From Candidatus Nomurabacteria bacterium (GTDB lineage: Bacteria; Patescibacteriota; Saccharimonadia; Saccharimonadales; UBA7683): DNA of 64,000 nt. Shown one piece after another: positions 49,212 to 60,416 of the stretch (position 1 is its first letter; each line of letters starts with the position of its first letter). The notes under the pieces are model-generated. The model was given only the letters and a program-made list of their open reading frames with translations, had not been told where the DNA came from and made no database searches. Made by a program: the position numbers and the translations under genes. The stretch is taken from assembly GCA_020631865.1 (NCBI GenBank), contig JACKGS010000002.1, positions 62,001-126,000 on the forward strand, read 5' to 3'.

Positions 49212-51740
49212 ATGGATGAATCTAATACAACTAATAATTTGCAAGATGAACAATCGGTAGTACTTCAGGATGGTAACGGAATAGAACACAGAACGCTTGA
49301 AAATGTAATGGAAGATAACTTCTTCCGATATTCCATGAGTGTCATAATAGAGAGAGCGTTGCCGGATGTACGTGATGGCTTAAAGCCAGTGCATAGACGT
49401 ATTTTATATACCATGAATAGGGATGGGCTAAGGGCTGGGTCTAAGCATAGAAAGAGTGCAACTGTGGTCGGTGCCGTAATGGGTGATTTCCATCCTCATG
49501 GTGATACGGCTATTTATGATTCAATGGTGCGTTTGGCGCAGCCGTGGTCGCTTAGATATCCTTTGATTGATGGCCAGGGGAACTTTGGTTCTATGGACGG
49601 CGACGAAGCTGCTGCAATGAGGTATACCGAGGCAAGAATGGCTAGGCCGGCAGATGAGCTTTTGGTTGATATAGACAAAGATACTATTGATTTTAGAGAC
49701 AACTATGATGGTCGTCTCCAGGAGCCAGTCGTCTTGCCGGCAAAATTACCTAACCTTTTACTTAACGGACAGATTGGTATTGCTGTTGGTATGGCTACAA
49801 ATATACCGCCACATAATCTTGGTGAGCTAGTTGATGCGTGCATAGAACTTATAGATAATAAAGAGGCAACGATAGACGACTTACTTACCCACGTTAAAGG
49901 TCCAGATTTTCCAACAGGGGCTACTGTTTATGGTGGAGCACCAATGAAACAGGCGTATTTGACCGGCCGTGGAAGCGTGGTTATGCGCGCAGTAGCTAAT
50001 ATTGAAGAGACTAAAAAAGGTCGTCATCAGATAATTATTACAGAAGTGCCATATGGTGTAAATAAAGCAACACTTATTGAAAAAATTGCTGAACTCGTTA
50101 AGGATAAAAAAATTGCCGGTATCGCAGATCTCAGAGACGAGACAGCTAGAGGGTCTGTACGAGTCGTAATTGAGCTTAAAAAAGATGCGTACCCCAAAAA
50201 GTTGTTAAATCAGTTGTATAAACAGACGACACTACAATCTAGCTTTAACTTTAACATGCTTTCACTTGTTGACGGTATACAGCCACGTATTCTTGGCTTA
50301 CAAGATATGCTTCAGGAGTTTATCAAGCATAGGCAGAAAGTCGTTCGCAGGCGTACTGAATTTGAGCTCAGGAAGGCCAAGGAGCGCGCACATGTTCTGG
50401 AAGGCTATAAAATAGCCCTCGATAATATCGATGCTGTAATTAAAACAATACGTTCAAGCAAAACCCAGGAGGAAGCTGAGAAAGGGCTTATTAAGCAATT
50501 TAAACTTTCAGAAATTCAAGCTAAGGCCATCTTGGCTATGCAACTTCGACGCTTGACTGGCCTGGAGCGTCAGGCGATTGAAGATGAATTAAATGAGCTA
50601 ATGAAGATTATTGCTAAACTTGAGGCGATATTAGCTGACGAGGAAGAGATATTAAAAATTATTAAGACCGAGTTACTTGAGATGAAAGAAAGATTTGGTG
50701 ACGAGCGAAGGTCTAAAATAATTAACCATGAACTAGGTAAGTTTAGTGACGAAGAATTGATTCCAGAAGAACAGGTTGTTGTAACTGTTACATCAGAAAA
50801 CTATATTAAACGAAGTTTGGCATCTGAATATCGACGGCAAAATCGTGGTGGTAAGGGCAAGCGAGGAATGGCTACTAAAGAAGAGGATGTGATCGAACAC
50901 GTTGTTCTTGCAAGTACTCACGACTTCTTGCTCTTCTTCACTAATAAAGGTAGGGTATTTAGGCTGAAGACTTATGAAGTTCCGGCAGCGGGATTAAATG
51001 CCAAGGGAGTTGCTGCGGTTAATCTATTACAACTTCATCCAGAAGAGGTTGTGACGGCTGTAATAAAACACGATCCTAAGCACAAGACTGGCTATCTATT
51101 TATGACAACCAAGCAGGGGACTGTCAAAAAAACTAAATTAGAGGATTACAATAATATACGAACTAGTGGTTTGATAGCCATAAAGATTGATGAAGGTGAT
51201 GACCTTAAGTGGATTAGAGTTACAACCGGTGATGATGAAGTTGTAATATCTACATCACTGGGGCAGGCTATTAGGTTCCATGAAAATGATGTTCGCCCAA
51301 TGGGTCGTACTGCCAGGGGTGTAAGAGGTGTGCGACTTAAGGCTGGTGATGTCGTGGTCGGAATGGATATAGTACAGGAGAGCTCAAGTATCTTTGTGAT
51401 CAGCGAGAAAGGGTACGGAAAGCGTACTAAAATAGCTCAATTTAGCCCACATAAGCGAGGTGGGGTTGGTATTCGTTCAGCTGTTGTAAATACAAAAACA
51501 GGTAACCTTATATCAGTTAAGTCACTTACGGATGAAACGCCTGAAGTAATAATCATATCTACAGCTGGCCAGACTATACGTCTTGGGTTGAAGGATATTC
51601 CTCAGCTTGGTAGAACAACACAGGGTGTTAGGATAATGCGACTAGCGGACGGTGATGGTGTCGCTTCCATTGCCTTGGTTAGTAAAGATCAGTCTGGAAA
51701 CGAGGAAGAAGAGGTGGTGAATGAGACAGTTTCTGAGTAG
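49212..51740 (+). CDS. gyrA: DNA gyrase subunit A
   Basis: The breakage-reunion domain starts RYSMSVIIERALPDVRDGLKP, with active-site Tyr in AAAMRYTEARM. It has the quinolone-region HPHGDTAIYDSMVRLAQ, a coiled-coil tower and a C-terminal beta-pinwheel. The GyrA box reads QNRGGKG, close to the consensus QRRGGKG, which marks gyrase over ParC. The HGDTAIYD stretch has Ala and Asp-equivalent positions in their wild-type-like states. 842 residues. Overlaps the next gene by 20 bases. Confidence 0.95.
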   Translation: MDESNTTNNLQDEQSVVLQDGNGIEHRTLENVMEDNFFRYSMSVIIERALPDVRDGLKPVHRRILYTMNRDGLRAGSKHRKSATVVGAVMGDFHPHGDTAIYDSMVRLAQPWSLRYPLIDGQGNFGSMDGDEAAAMRYTEARMARPADELLVDIDKDTIDFRDNYDGRLQEPVVLPAKLPNLLLNGQIGIAVGMATNIPPHNLGELVDACIELIDNKEATIDDLLTHVKGPDFPTGATVYGGAPMKQAYLTGRGSVVMRAVANIEETKKGRHQIIITEVPYGVNKATLIEKIAELVKDKKIAGIADLRDETARGSVRVVIELKKDAYPKKLLNQLYKQTTLQSSFNFNMLSLVDGIQPRILGLQDMLQEFIKHRQKVVRRRTEFELRKAKERAHVLEGYKIALDNIDAVIKTIRSSKTQEEAEKGLIKQFKLSEIQAKAILAMQLRRLTGLERQAIEDELNELMKIIAKLEAILADEEEILKIIKTELLEMKERFGDERRSKIINHELGKFSDEELIPEEQVVVTVTSENYIKRSLASEYRRQNRGGKGKRGMATKEEDVIEHVVLASTHDFLLFFTNKGRVFRLKTYEVPAAGLNAKGVAAVNLLQLHPEEVVTAVIKHDPKHKTGYLFMTTKQGTVKKTKLEDYNNIRTSGLIAIKIDEGDDLKWIRVTTGDDEVVISTSLGQAIRFHENDVRPMGRTARGVRGVRLKAGDVVVGMDIVQESSSIFVISEKGYGKRTKIAQFSPHKRGGVGIRSAVVNTKTGNLISVKSLTDETPEVIIISTAGQTIRLGLKDIPQLGRTTQGVRIMRLADGDGVASIALVSKDQSGNEEEEVVNETVSE

Positions 51741-52164
51741 CTACGCATACTTTGTTATTCCGATACTAGCTTGGATTATCGCTCAGGTATGCAAGATATT
51801 CATTAAAGGGATATTCGAGAAAGACTGGAACTGGAGGTATATATACAGATCTGGGGGAATGCCGAGCGCACATACTACCGTTATTATCTCTCTTTGTACT
51901 GTACTGGCCTATAGGCTAGGTACCCAGAGTCCGGAATTTGGTATTGCATGTATTCTTGCAGCAATAGTGATGTATGATGCCATGAACGTTAGGCATGCCG
52001 TAGGTGAACATAGCCAGGCTATCAGGATGATGCTGCCAAAAGTGCTAAAAGGCAAGCCAGCTCATATGATCATTCATCAGTCCAACGGTCATACTCCGGC
52101 AGAGGTTTTCGCGGGCTTCTTTATAGGGGTAATTGTACCAGTGCTTGTGTTTATTGTTACTTAA
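51721..52164 (+). CDS. Divergent PAP2-family membrane protein (DUF212/YuiD-like)
   Basis: The 147-residue, four-helix protein carries SGGMPSAHTTVIISL and NGHTPAEVFAGFFIGV, the two histidine motifs of the acid-phosphatase/haloperoxidase-related DUF212 group, and VRHAVGEHSQ between them. Probably a lipid-phosphate phosphatase. It overlaps gyrA by 20 bases, which suggests translational coupling rather than functional linkage. Confidence 0.85.
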   Translation: MRQFLSSYAYFVIPILAWIIAQVCKIFIKGIFEKDWNWRYIYRSGGMPSAHTTVIISLCTVLAYRLGTQSPEFGIACILAAIVMYDAMNVRHAVGEHSQAIRMMLPKVLKGKPAHMIIHQSNGHTPAEVFAGFFIGVIVPVLVFIVT

Positions 52165-52188
52165 ATTACAACAAATACTATTTATCTA

Positions 52189-52217
52189 TTGACATCCAGT
52201 TAGCTTTTCCATACAAT
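52189..52217 (+). promoter_or_regulatory. 16S rRNA promoter
   Basis: TTGACA (52189-52194), exactly 17 bases, TACAAT (52212-52217). It is the best promoter upstream of 16S, about 215 bases from the gene and outside the processing stem. Confidence 0.8.
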
Positions 52218-52312
52218 TGCTTGCAGTCTGTCTGATCTTTTATGCGAGATTGCGAGTAAAGTTAGTAAACTTTATTCAAGTAATCATTCTTAATCACTAC
52301 AGGTAGAGGCTA

Positions 52313-52338
52313 GTTTAAAAACTTAGTAGTGTAACGTC
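52313..52338 (+). other. 16S precursor processing stem, 5' arm
   Basis: It is the reverse complement of 54195-54220 at 25 of 26 positions (core ACTTAGTAGTGTAACGTC). The pair brackets 16S and should form the double-stranded RNase III-type processing site. Confidence 0.85.
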
Positions 52339-52431
52339 AACGTTAAATTTTTTTGATGTTTGAATATAATTTGAGATGTTAGTATTTCATTGAAGTTAGA
52401 ATTGAACACTTTGATCTGTTTTACAGATTTT

Positions 52432-54066
<1,635 letters not shown>

Positions 54067-54194
54067 AGGGAGTATTAGCCTTAACTATGAGCAATCTAGT
54101 TAAGAGCGAGGTCGGTCTTGTTGTTTTAACGGATCTATAAAACAACTTTGTTCCAATTTTTTGGAAAAGACTAGATTCACCTTTATTCAACAGC

Positions 54195-54220
54195 GACGTT
54201 ACACTACTAAGTCTTTAAAC
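54195..54220 (+). other. 16S precursor processing stem, 3' arm
   Basis: Complement of 52313-52338 (25 of 26 bases); lies 130 bases after the 16S 3' end. Confidence 0.85.
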
Positions 54221-54222
54221 AA

Positions 54223-54249
54223 AATACCACTTAGTAAGTGGTATTTTTT
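54223..54249 (+). terminator. Rho-independent terminator after 16S
   Basis: AATACCACT-TAGTA-AGTGGTATT followed by a T-run. It directly follows the processing stem and would end the 16S transcript before the spacer tRNAs and 23S. Confidence 0.85.
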
Positions 54250-54321
54250 ATGCGATACACGCATTAGTTTGGTCAATTATATTTAATAATTAACCTCATT
54301 GCGGTGTAATGGTATTAGTTT

Positions 54322-54588
54322 TTATTCTTGAGACGGGCTTATCATTTTTGTGATAGGCGAGAGTATCCAGCCGAGCACCTCGTCGTAAAATCCAAACATT
54401 ACTGTAAAGCCTATGAATACTCCAATAATTGCAAAAATTTTCCAAATCAAATATGAGCTACCTGGACCCATCTTAGATTCAAAGAAAGGAAGAGGTATAC
54501 TGTTTGCTACTTGATAATTTTTCATAAGAATCAAAACACTAACAACGATAATAATTAAGCCGAGTAAGATTTGTCCGAATATTCCCAT
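54322..54588 (-). CDS. Small two-helix membrane protein, unknown
   Basis: The 88-residue protein has helices at about residues 5-24 and 47-68 and a conserved-looking middle (ANSIPLPFFESKMGPGSSYL). It lies inside the 16S-23S spacer on the strand opposite to the rRNAs, downstream of tRNA-Ala and tRNA-Ile on that same strand. Proteins of this size and pattern recur in Saccharibacteria, as I recall. Function unknown. Confidence 0.65.
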   Translation of the reverse strand: MGIFGQILLGLIIIVVSVLILMKNYQVANSIPLPFFESKMGPGSSYLIWKIFAIIGVFIGFTVMFGFYDEVLGWILSPITKMISPSQE

Positions 54589-54681
54589 TGTTAATAGTAT
54601 AACCGATATCGTATATAATTAATAATACATTTTAAAAATAATAATAACGTAGGTACGGTTAACTATGTGTCAAATTGCGGC

Positions 54682-54758
54682 TGGTGGGCGATGGTGGACT
54701 TGAACCACCGACCTCGTCATTATCAGTGACGCGCTCTAACCAACTGAGCTAAACGCCC
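54682..54758 (-). tRNA. tRNA-Ile (GAU anticodon), antisense to the rRNAs
   Basis: On the minus strand: GGGCGTT acceptor, anticodon loop CTGATAA, T-loop TTCAAGT, ATCGCCC, A discriminator and encoded CCA. One U-U mispair in the acceptor stem. It is the usual spacer tRNA, but inverted. Confidence 0.93.
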
Positions 54759-54799
54759 ACAAGCTGAAATTCGACATGTAAAAGAAAAAAATCACAGTA

Positions 54800-54876
54800 T
54801 GGTGGAGCAACAGGGACTCGAACCCTGGACCCCCGCCTTGCAAAGGCGGTGCTCTAGCCAACTGAGCTATTGCCCC
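54800..54876 (-). tRNA. tRNA-Ala (UGC anticodon), antisense to the rRNAs
   Basis: On the minus strand: GGGGCAA pairs with TTGCTCC, giving the G3-U70 pair that identifies tRNA-Ala. The anticodon loop is TTGCAAG, and CCA is encoded. A minus-strand TATAAT lies 58 bases upstream (54939-54934), so Ala-Ile and perhaps the membrane protein form a separate transcript. Confidence 0.95.
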
Positions 54877-55116
54877 ATAGGCTGTGACAGATGTTAGTTT
54901 AACTGATTAACAGATATTTTTCAACAAGATTACATTATAAATTAAAAAATTAGGGTAGCCTGTTAGTTGCAGGGGGTTAGTATGCACTGTGAGATGCGAA
55001 TTAATGTAAAATCAACACTTACTATATTAACTGCAAAATATGATATTGTCTCAAACTCGTATCAGATGAAATATAACATAAGCGTTGTTCTAGATACATC
55101 AATATTCGATAAACTA

Positions 55117-55145
55117 TTGACCATAAACGAGGTGTTTGCTACTAT
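55117..55145 (+). promoter_or_regulatory. Promoter of the spacer small RNA
   Basis: TTGACC (55117-55122), a 17-base spacer and TACTAT (55140-55145). Confidence 0.7.
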
Positions 55146-55151
55146 GTATGT

Positions 55152-55235
55152 ACGAAGCGAATGTTTCAAGGGTTGAAACCTCTGGCGATTGTATCCACCA
55201 CAATTAGTGCACAATCATCAGAGGCTTTTTTATTG
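55152..55235 (+). ncRNA. Short RNA with strong terminator in the rRNA spacer, unassigned
   Basis: The 17-spaced promoter above is followed about 30 nt into the transcript by a large hairpin. CCTCTG-GC-GATTGT (from 55179) pairs with ACAATC-AT-CAGAGG (ending near 55228), and a T-run follows. A smaller stem GTTTCAA-GGG-TTGAAAC precedes it. There is no plausible frame. It is either an independent RNA of about 85 nt or an attenuator that limits entry into 23S from an upstream promoter. Confidence 0.55.
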
Positions 55236-55261
55236 AAAATAATCTGTTTCGTAGAATGTAC

Positions 55262-55290
55262 TTTACAAGTAAAAATCCATCTGATACAAT
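55262..55290 (+). promoter_or_regulatory. 23S rRNA promoter
   Basis: TTTACA (55262-55267), 17 bases, TACAAT (55285-55290) with TGA extension. It lies after the spacer terminator and about 200 bases before 23S, so 23S-5S need not depend on the 16S promoter. Confidence 0.8.
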
Positions 55291-57325
55291 AATCAAGCTC
55301 TGGAGTTTAAATGAGAAATTGATAAGTCTGACAGATCATTCGAAGACTTAAACTAATCAATAACAGCATTTGAACTTTAGTTCACGCAAGAAATTGTATC
55401 TGGAGTTTGTAAATTAACAATTTAGTTGGTCTTTTAAATTAAATTGGACAACGGCAAGTTATTGATAATTATCAATAACTGGTCAAACCAATGCATAAAA
55501 GTTATTAAAGGGCACTGAGCGGATGCCTTGACACGTAATACCGATGAAGGACGTTATAGCCTGCGAAAAGCTTCGGGGAGCTGGCAAATAAGCTTTGATC
55601 CGGAGATATCCGAATGGGGAAACCCAGCATGAGTAATGTCATGTTACCTTTATCTGAATACATAGGATATTGTGAGGGAACCATGGGAACTGAAACATCT
55701 TAGTACCATGAGGAATAGAAAGTAACCAACGATTACCAGAGTAGTGGCGAGCGAAATGGTAAGAGCCTAAACCTTATAGATTTCCGTCTGTTTACAGACG
55801 GATAAGTAACCAGACGAATATCTATATGGGGTTGTAAGATTACACATGATCAAGCTAGAGTCTTCGATTTATCGAAACCTCTAGTTTGTGAAGATTAACT
55901 GGAAGTTTAATCTCTTAAGTAAGAAATTGGCTTAGCTAGTAGAATAGTTTGAATGACTAGCCATAGAACGTGAAAGCCGTGTATATGAAAGCAAAGCTGA
56001 CTTAATATGTGTTTTCTTGAGTAGGTCGGGGCACGAGAAATCCTGACTGAATCTGGGAGGTCCACCTTCCAAGGCTAAATATATTACGTGATCGATAGTG
56101 AACGAGTACCGCGAGGGAAAGGTGAAAAGAACCCCGGGAGGGGAGTGAAATAGAACCTGAAACTCAGTGCCTACAAGGAGTCGGAGCAGATTTATTCTGT
56201 GACGGCGTGCTTTTTGTAGAACGATCCAACGAGTTAATCTTTGATGCAAGCATAAGTCATCTGACGGATGCGCAGTGAAAGCGAGCCTGAATAGGGCGAA
56301 TAAGTACTATGAATTAGACCCGAAACCGGGTGACCTAACCATGGCCAGGCTGAAGCATAGGTAAAACTATGTGGAGGGCCGCACCAGGACACGCTGCAAA
56401 GTGTTTGGATGAGCTGTGGTTAGCGGTGAAATGCCAATCGAACTTGGAGATAGCTGGTTCTCCTCGAAATAGCTTTAGGGCTAGCGTCGTGTATGTAGCA
56501 ATTGGGGGTAGAGCTCTGTAAGGGACTGGGGCTGGCAACGGTACCCACCCCTAACAAACTACGAATACCAATTGTGTAACCACGGCAGTCAGTACGGCGG
56601 GGCTAAGCTCGTCGCACGAAAGGGAAACAGCCCAGACCATCATCTAAGGTCCCTAAATTAACACTCAGTGGGAAACAAGGTGAGATTTCTTAAACAGCTA
56701 GGATGTTGGCTTAGAAGCAGCCATTCATTTAAAGAGTGCGTAACAGCTCACTAGTCAAGAGATCTTGCGTGGAAAATGTAACGGGGCTCAAGTGTTATAC
56801 CGAAGATATGGGCTACAGTTTACTGTAGCGGTAGAGGAGCGTTCCTCTCAGCGGTGAAGGTGAATCGTGAGGTTTGCTGGAGCGTGAGGAAGTGAGAATG
56901 TTGGAATGAGTAACCATAAGACAGGTGAGAATCCTGTCCGTCGAAAGAGCAAGGTTTCCTGAGCCATGGTAATCATCTCAGGGTTAGTCGGGCCTAAGCC
57001 GAGGCGCGTAGCGTAGGCGATGGACAACGGGTTAATATTCCCGTACCGGTTATACTTTGCACACTGTGCGCGGCATATTAGCAAGAGCGGATTCATGGTT
57101 ATATCCGTTTAAGTATCAGAAATAGATACGAATAAAACAGCCTTTAGGTTGAATTCTTGTGAAGGTGTTGACTAGAAAAGCAAGTGTGCGCGTGGGTATA
57201 GCCGCCCGTACCGCAAACCAACACAGGTGCTCAGGTCGAGTAGACCAAGACGTACGAGAGAACCTTCGTTAAGGAACTCGGCAATATAGCGACCGTAACT
57301 TAGGGATAAGGTCTGCCCCATCACA

Positions 57326-57490
57326 GTATTTATTACTGTGACAGGAAAGTATTTGTCAGTTTTCTTTTTAGAAATTTCAAATTTAAGTCTGTAAGTTTTA
57401 ATAGCTCTTACAGCAAATCGAGAAAATGTTGAAGACAATGTCAAGAGAAATCTGACGCTAAGCTTACTGATCATATCTAGTAATAGATAG
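57326..57490 (+). other. 23S insertion 1, in the helix 68 region
   Basis: CCCCATCACA (57316-57325) and TGTGATGGGG (57491-57500) extend the helix upstream of CCGCAGCTAAAGAG. The 165 nt between them are A/T-rich and absent from standard 23S. A secondary hairpin CACAGTA-TTTAT-TACTGTG lies at the start. Confidence 0.75.
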
Positions 57491-57956
57491 TGTGATGGGG
57501 CCGCAGCTAAAGAGCCCACGGAACTGTTTATCAAAAACACAGGTCTCTGCTAACACGAAAGTGGATGTATAGGGGCTGACGCCTGCCCGGTGCCGGAAGG
57601 TTAAGGAGATGTGTTCACGCACTGAACTGAAGCCCCGGTGAACGGCGGCGGTAACTATAACCGTCCTAAGGTAGCGAAATTCCTTGTCAGGTAAGTTCTG
57701 ACCCGCACGAATGGCGTAATCATGTGGGCACTGTCTCAACGAAGGACTCGGTGAAAGTGCATTGGCGGTAAAGATGCCGTCTGTCCGCACCAGGACGAGA
57801 AGACCCCGTGGAGCTTTACTACAGCTTGACATTGTGTCGGGTTGCAACATGTGTAGCATAGGTGGGAGACTGTGAAGTTTAGACGCTAGTCTAGATGGAG
57901 TCATCGGTGAAATACCACCCTTGTTGTAATCTTACTCTTACCGGACCCTTTATTTG

Positions 57957-58056
57957 CAGAGCAAATAAAGATATATCTGATAATTGATAAATGATATCTG
58001 AATAATTTTTTCAAATATCAAACATTATGTATCAAATATTTCCTGCATTTGATCTT
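57957..58056 (+). other. 23S insertion 2, in the helix 79 region
   Basis: ACCCTTTATTTG (57945-57956) pairs with CAAATACAGGGT (58057-58068). The 100 nt enclosed are extra, A/T-rich and contain TGATAAATGATATCTG (57985-58000), the exact reverse complement of a 16S insertion segment. Confidence 0.75.
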
Positions 58057-58288
58057 CAAATACAGGGTTCGGGACCGTGTCTGGTGGGTAGTTTAACTGG
58101 GGCGGTTGCCTCCCAAAGAGTAGCGGAGGCGTTCAAAGGTTGGCTAGCTTCGGATGGAAATCGAAGTGATAGTGCAAACGCATAAGCCAGCTTGACTGTG
58201 AGGACTACAATCCAAGCAGGTGCGAAAGCAGGAGTTAGTGATCCGCTGTCCTCACCTTATGGTGAATGATAGTGGTATCGGCAGCGCA

Positions 58289-58321
<33 letters not shown>

Positions 58322-58431
58322 TATAGCGCCCAATAGTTCACATAGACGGCGCTGTTTGGCACCTCGATGTCGGCTCATCATATCCTGGAGGAGGAGCATC
58401 TTCCAAGGGTTCGGCTGTTCGCCGATTAAAA

Positions 58432-58473
<42 letters not shown>

Positions 58474-58752
58474 TTATATCCGGTGTGGACGTTAGGAAAT
58501 TTGAGAGGATTTGTCCCTAGTACGAGAGGACCGGGATGAACATACCTCTGGTGTACCGATTGTTGTACCAACAGCATTGTCGGGTAGCTACGTATGGAGC
58601 AGATAAGCGCTGAAAGCATATTAAGCGCGAAACTGACCTCAAGATTAGATTTCCCTATGAGACCCCTGATAGACGATCAGGTTGATAGGTGCAAGGTGGA
58701 AGTGCGGCAACGTATGGAGCCGAAGCATACTAATAGGTCCATCGACTTTTAT

Positions 58753-59071
58753 GCAATTGACTAGATTTTGGATTATTGATTTTAGATTTTAGTTTTCTAT
58801 AATCTATAATCAATGTCCAACAATCTAATCTATGTTTGACCAGTTTTTGATGAGTATCATAATGTATATTCATGCAATTTGTTTCAATTTAATAATTTAG
58901 ACCAAAACTTGCCGTCATCGTGAACTTGTTTCAGGATCCGGTATGGATGATCATCGACCAACTTCTCATTGAGCGAGAAGTGGACTGAAGACTGGAGACT
59001 GGAGACTGGAGAATTTATTCTTCAATCCTCAATCTTCAATCCTTAATCTACTTCTTGCCTGTGGCAAGAAG
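58753..59071 (+). other. 23S-5S spacer with short repeats, no gene
   Basis: It holds the 3' arms of 23S processing stems and an A/T-rich hairpin (GATTATTGATTTTAGATT region against AATCTATAATCAATG). Three copies of ACTGGAG begin at 58992, and CTTCTTGCC-TGTG-GGCAAGAAG sits immediately before 5S. The CTTCTTGCC stem probably directs 5S maturation. No coding frame is seen. Confidence 0.6.
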
Positions 59072-59176
59072 TCGGTGCTCATAGCGCTGGGGAAACGCCT
59101 GTTCTCATTCCGAACACAGAAGCTAAGCCCAGTAGCGGCGATAATACTCTCTTAGGGGAAGGTAGCACGGCGCCGA
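59072..59176 (+). rRNA. rrf: 5S ribosomal RNA
   Basis: TCGGTGC at the 5' end pairs with GCGCCGA at the 3' end (helix I). CCGAACACAGAAGCTAAGCCC is the conserved loop B/C block and GGGGAAGGTAGCAC the 3' half. Length about 105 nt. Confidence 0.95.
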
Positions 59177-59186
59177 ATTATAGAAC

Positions 59187-59213
59187 AAAGAGACCTAGTA
59201 GGTCTCTTTTTCT
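59187..59213 (+). terminator. Terminator after 5S
   Basis: AAAGAGACC-TAGTA-GGTCTCTTT followed by TTCTTTT. Confidence 0.9.
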
Positions 59214-59267
59214 TTTACTTGTAATTACATGTTGTTCTGAATTTAAGAGCATTTCCTTGTTGCAACC

Positions 59268-59296
59268 TTGACAAAAGCGAAAAAGTCTTATAAAAT
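59268..59296 (+). promoter_or_regulatory. Consensus promoter of the HExxH protein
   Basis: TTGACA (59268-59273), 17 bases, TAAAAT (59291-59296). It decides the start of the next gene, since frame starts at 59268 and 59295 lie inside the promoter. Confidence 0.75.
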
Positions 59297-59324
59297 GTAC
59301 ATTGATAGTATAAATACAAATATC

Positions 59325-60158
59325 ATGAGTAAAAATGAACAAGCTACGAATGTACTGATAGACAAAAGTTTAGGCATTCTGCAAATACCAGAAGTTTCTC
59401 ATCGTTTGGGTGATTATAATGATCAACTGACTAGGGCTTTGAATAGGGTGACGCATTCCAATGTGAATACAGATGGTTTTCTAGAGTTGCGTGCCGAAGC
59501 CGACACAATTCCTGTTGTTATACGTAGTATTGGCGAGTATGCCGTACTTCACGCTAGGGATTCAGCAATGAATCCACATCAAATAGGATCGCTTAGTACC
59601 CAGATTGGTTTTGAAAAGGCTACAGTTGCAGATCGGAAGTTTCGTAGCTACTTATCTAGCACAGCAGCGCACAAAGCCTTGCCAGTGTTTGAAGATAGAA
59701 AAGATATGGCTGTAAAAGGTTCCAACTGGTGGTTACCAGAACCGAGAACGATCGTAAAGGGTAGGCCTTATGTATCAATGAATGGTGATGCAGCAATTGG
59801 AGCTAGCTTAAGCCCTGTTGTATTCCTGCATGAATTAATGCATGTATTACAAACAGAAGCTAACCCTGTAGGTAGTACTGATGAACTAGCGAGAAACAAG
59901 GTTCGTGGGGAGCTAGAGGCATATCATATTGCTGCACAGATTATTCTGGGTATGGAAGAGGCTGATCGACACCATGAATTACTTGAACATACCCCTCGGG
60001 ATGAACTAGATCGCGCACTGGATATTGAATTAGTGCGTATAAACTCACAAGATTCTAGTGATCATTTCGAACCTAATGATAAGGTGGTTAGCGCTCTTGT
60101 TCGAAAGCAACACGCCATCACCAGTGAAATCAGTGATATAATTCGAAAAGTTGCCTGA
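59325..60158 (+). CDS. Putative zinc metalloprotease-like protein (HELMH)
   Basis: The 277-residue soluble protein contains VVFLHELMHVLQTEA, an HExxH zinc site, followed by NKVRGELEAYHIA, where a Glu about 25-30 residues on could be the third ligand (gluzincin-like). No signal peptide is seen. The rest is not recognised. ATG 59325 is taken because the promoter excludes earlier starts. A cytoplasmic zincin with a stress or toxin role is possible; nothing in the neighbourhood decides it. Confidence 0.65.
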   Translation: MSKNEQATNVLIDKSLGILQIPEVSHRLGDYNDQLTRALNRVTHSNVNTDGFLELRAEADTIPVVIRSIGEYAVLHARDSAMNPHQIGSLSTQIGFEKATVADRKFRSYLSSTAAHKALPVFEDRKDMAVKGSNWWLPEPRTIVKGRPYVSMNGDAAIGASLSPVVFLHELMHVLQTEANPVGSTDELARNKVRGELEAYHIAAQIILGMEEADRHHELLEHTPRDELDRALDIELVRINSQDSSDHFEPNDKVVSALVRKQHAITSEISDIIRKVA

Positions 60159-60272
60159 GGATACAGTCAAAAGAGCAATATAAATCCATAGTTTTCCATT
60201 TTCGAGTGTTTTATTCTGATAGAGACTGAGACTACCTGCTCTACCATAATACAATAATCACAAGCGAGACTA

Positions 60273-60301
60273 TTGACACAAGCATAATAGTGTGTTAACA
60301 T
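60273..60301 (+). promoter_or_regulatory. Promoter of the KGG protein
   Basis: TTGACA (60273-60278), 17 bases, TAACAT (60296-60301). Confidence 0.75.
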
Positions 60302-60328
60302 AAGGGTAATTTCAGAGGTGAAATTGTT

Positions 60329-60366
60329 GGAGGGTTCGCGTAACACCATTCGCGAGCTCTTTTTGT
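60329..60366 (+). terminator. Attenuator-like hairpin in the KGG gene leader
   Basis: GGAGGGTTCGCG-TAACACCATT-CGCGAGCTC followed by TTTTTG lies between the promoter and ATG 60417. Transcription would have to pass a terminator-like stem to reach the gene. The leader before it also has TTTCAGAGGTGAAA (short inverted repeat). Confidence 0.5.
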
Positions 60367-60416
60367 ATTTCTCATTCTGGGAGGTGGAATAATTAACTTT
60401 AATAGGAGGTCATGAA

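Noticed and set aside
54967..55176. 69-residue frame in the 16S-23S spacer
   Set aside because: No ribosome binding site, no recognisable features, and it overlaps the promoter and start of the spacer RNA unit.
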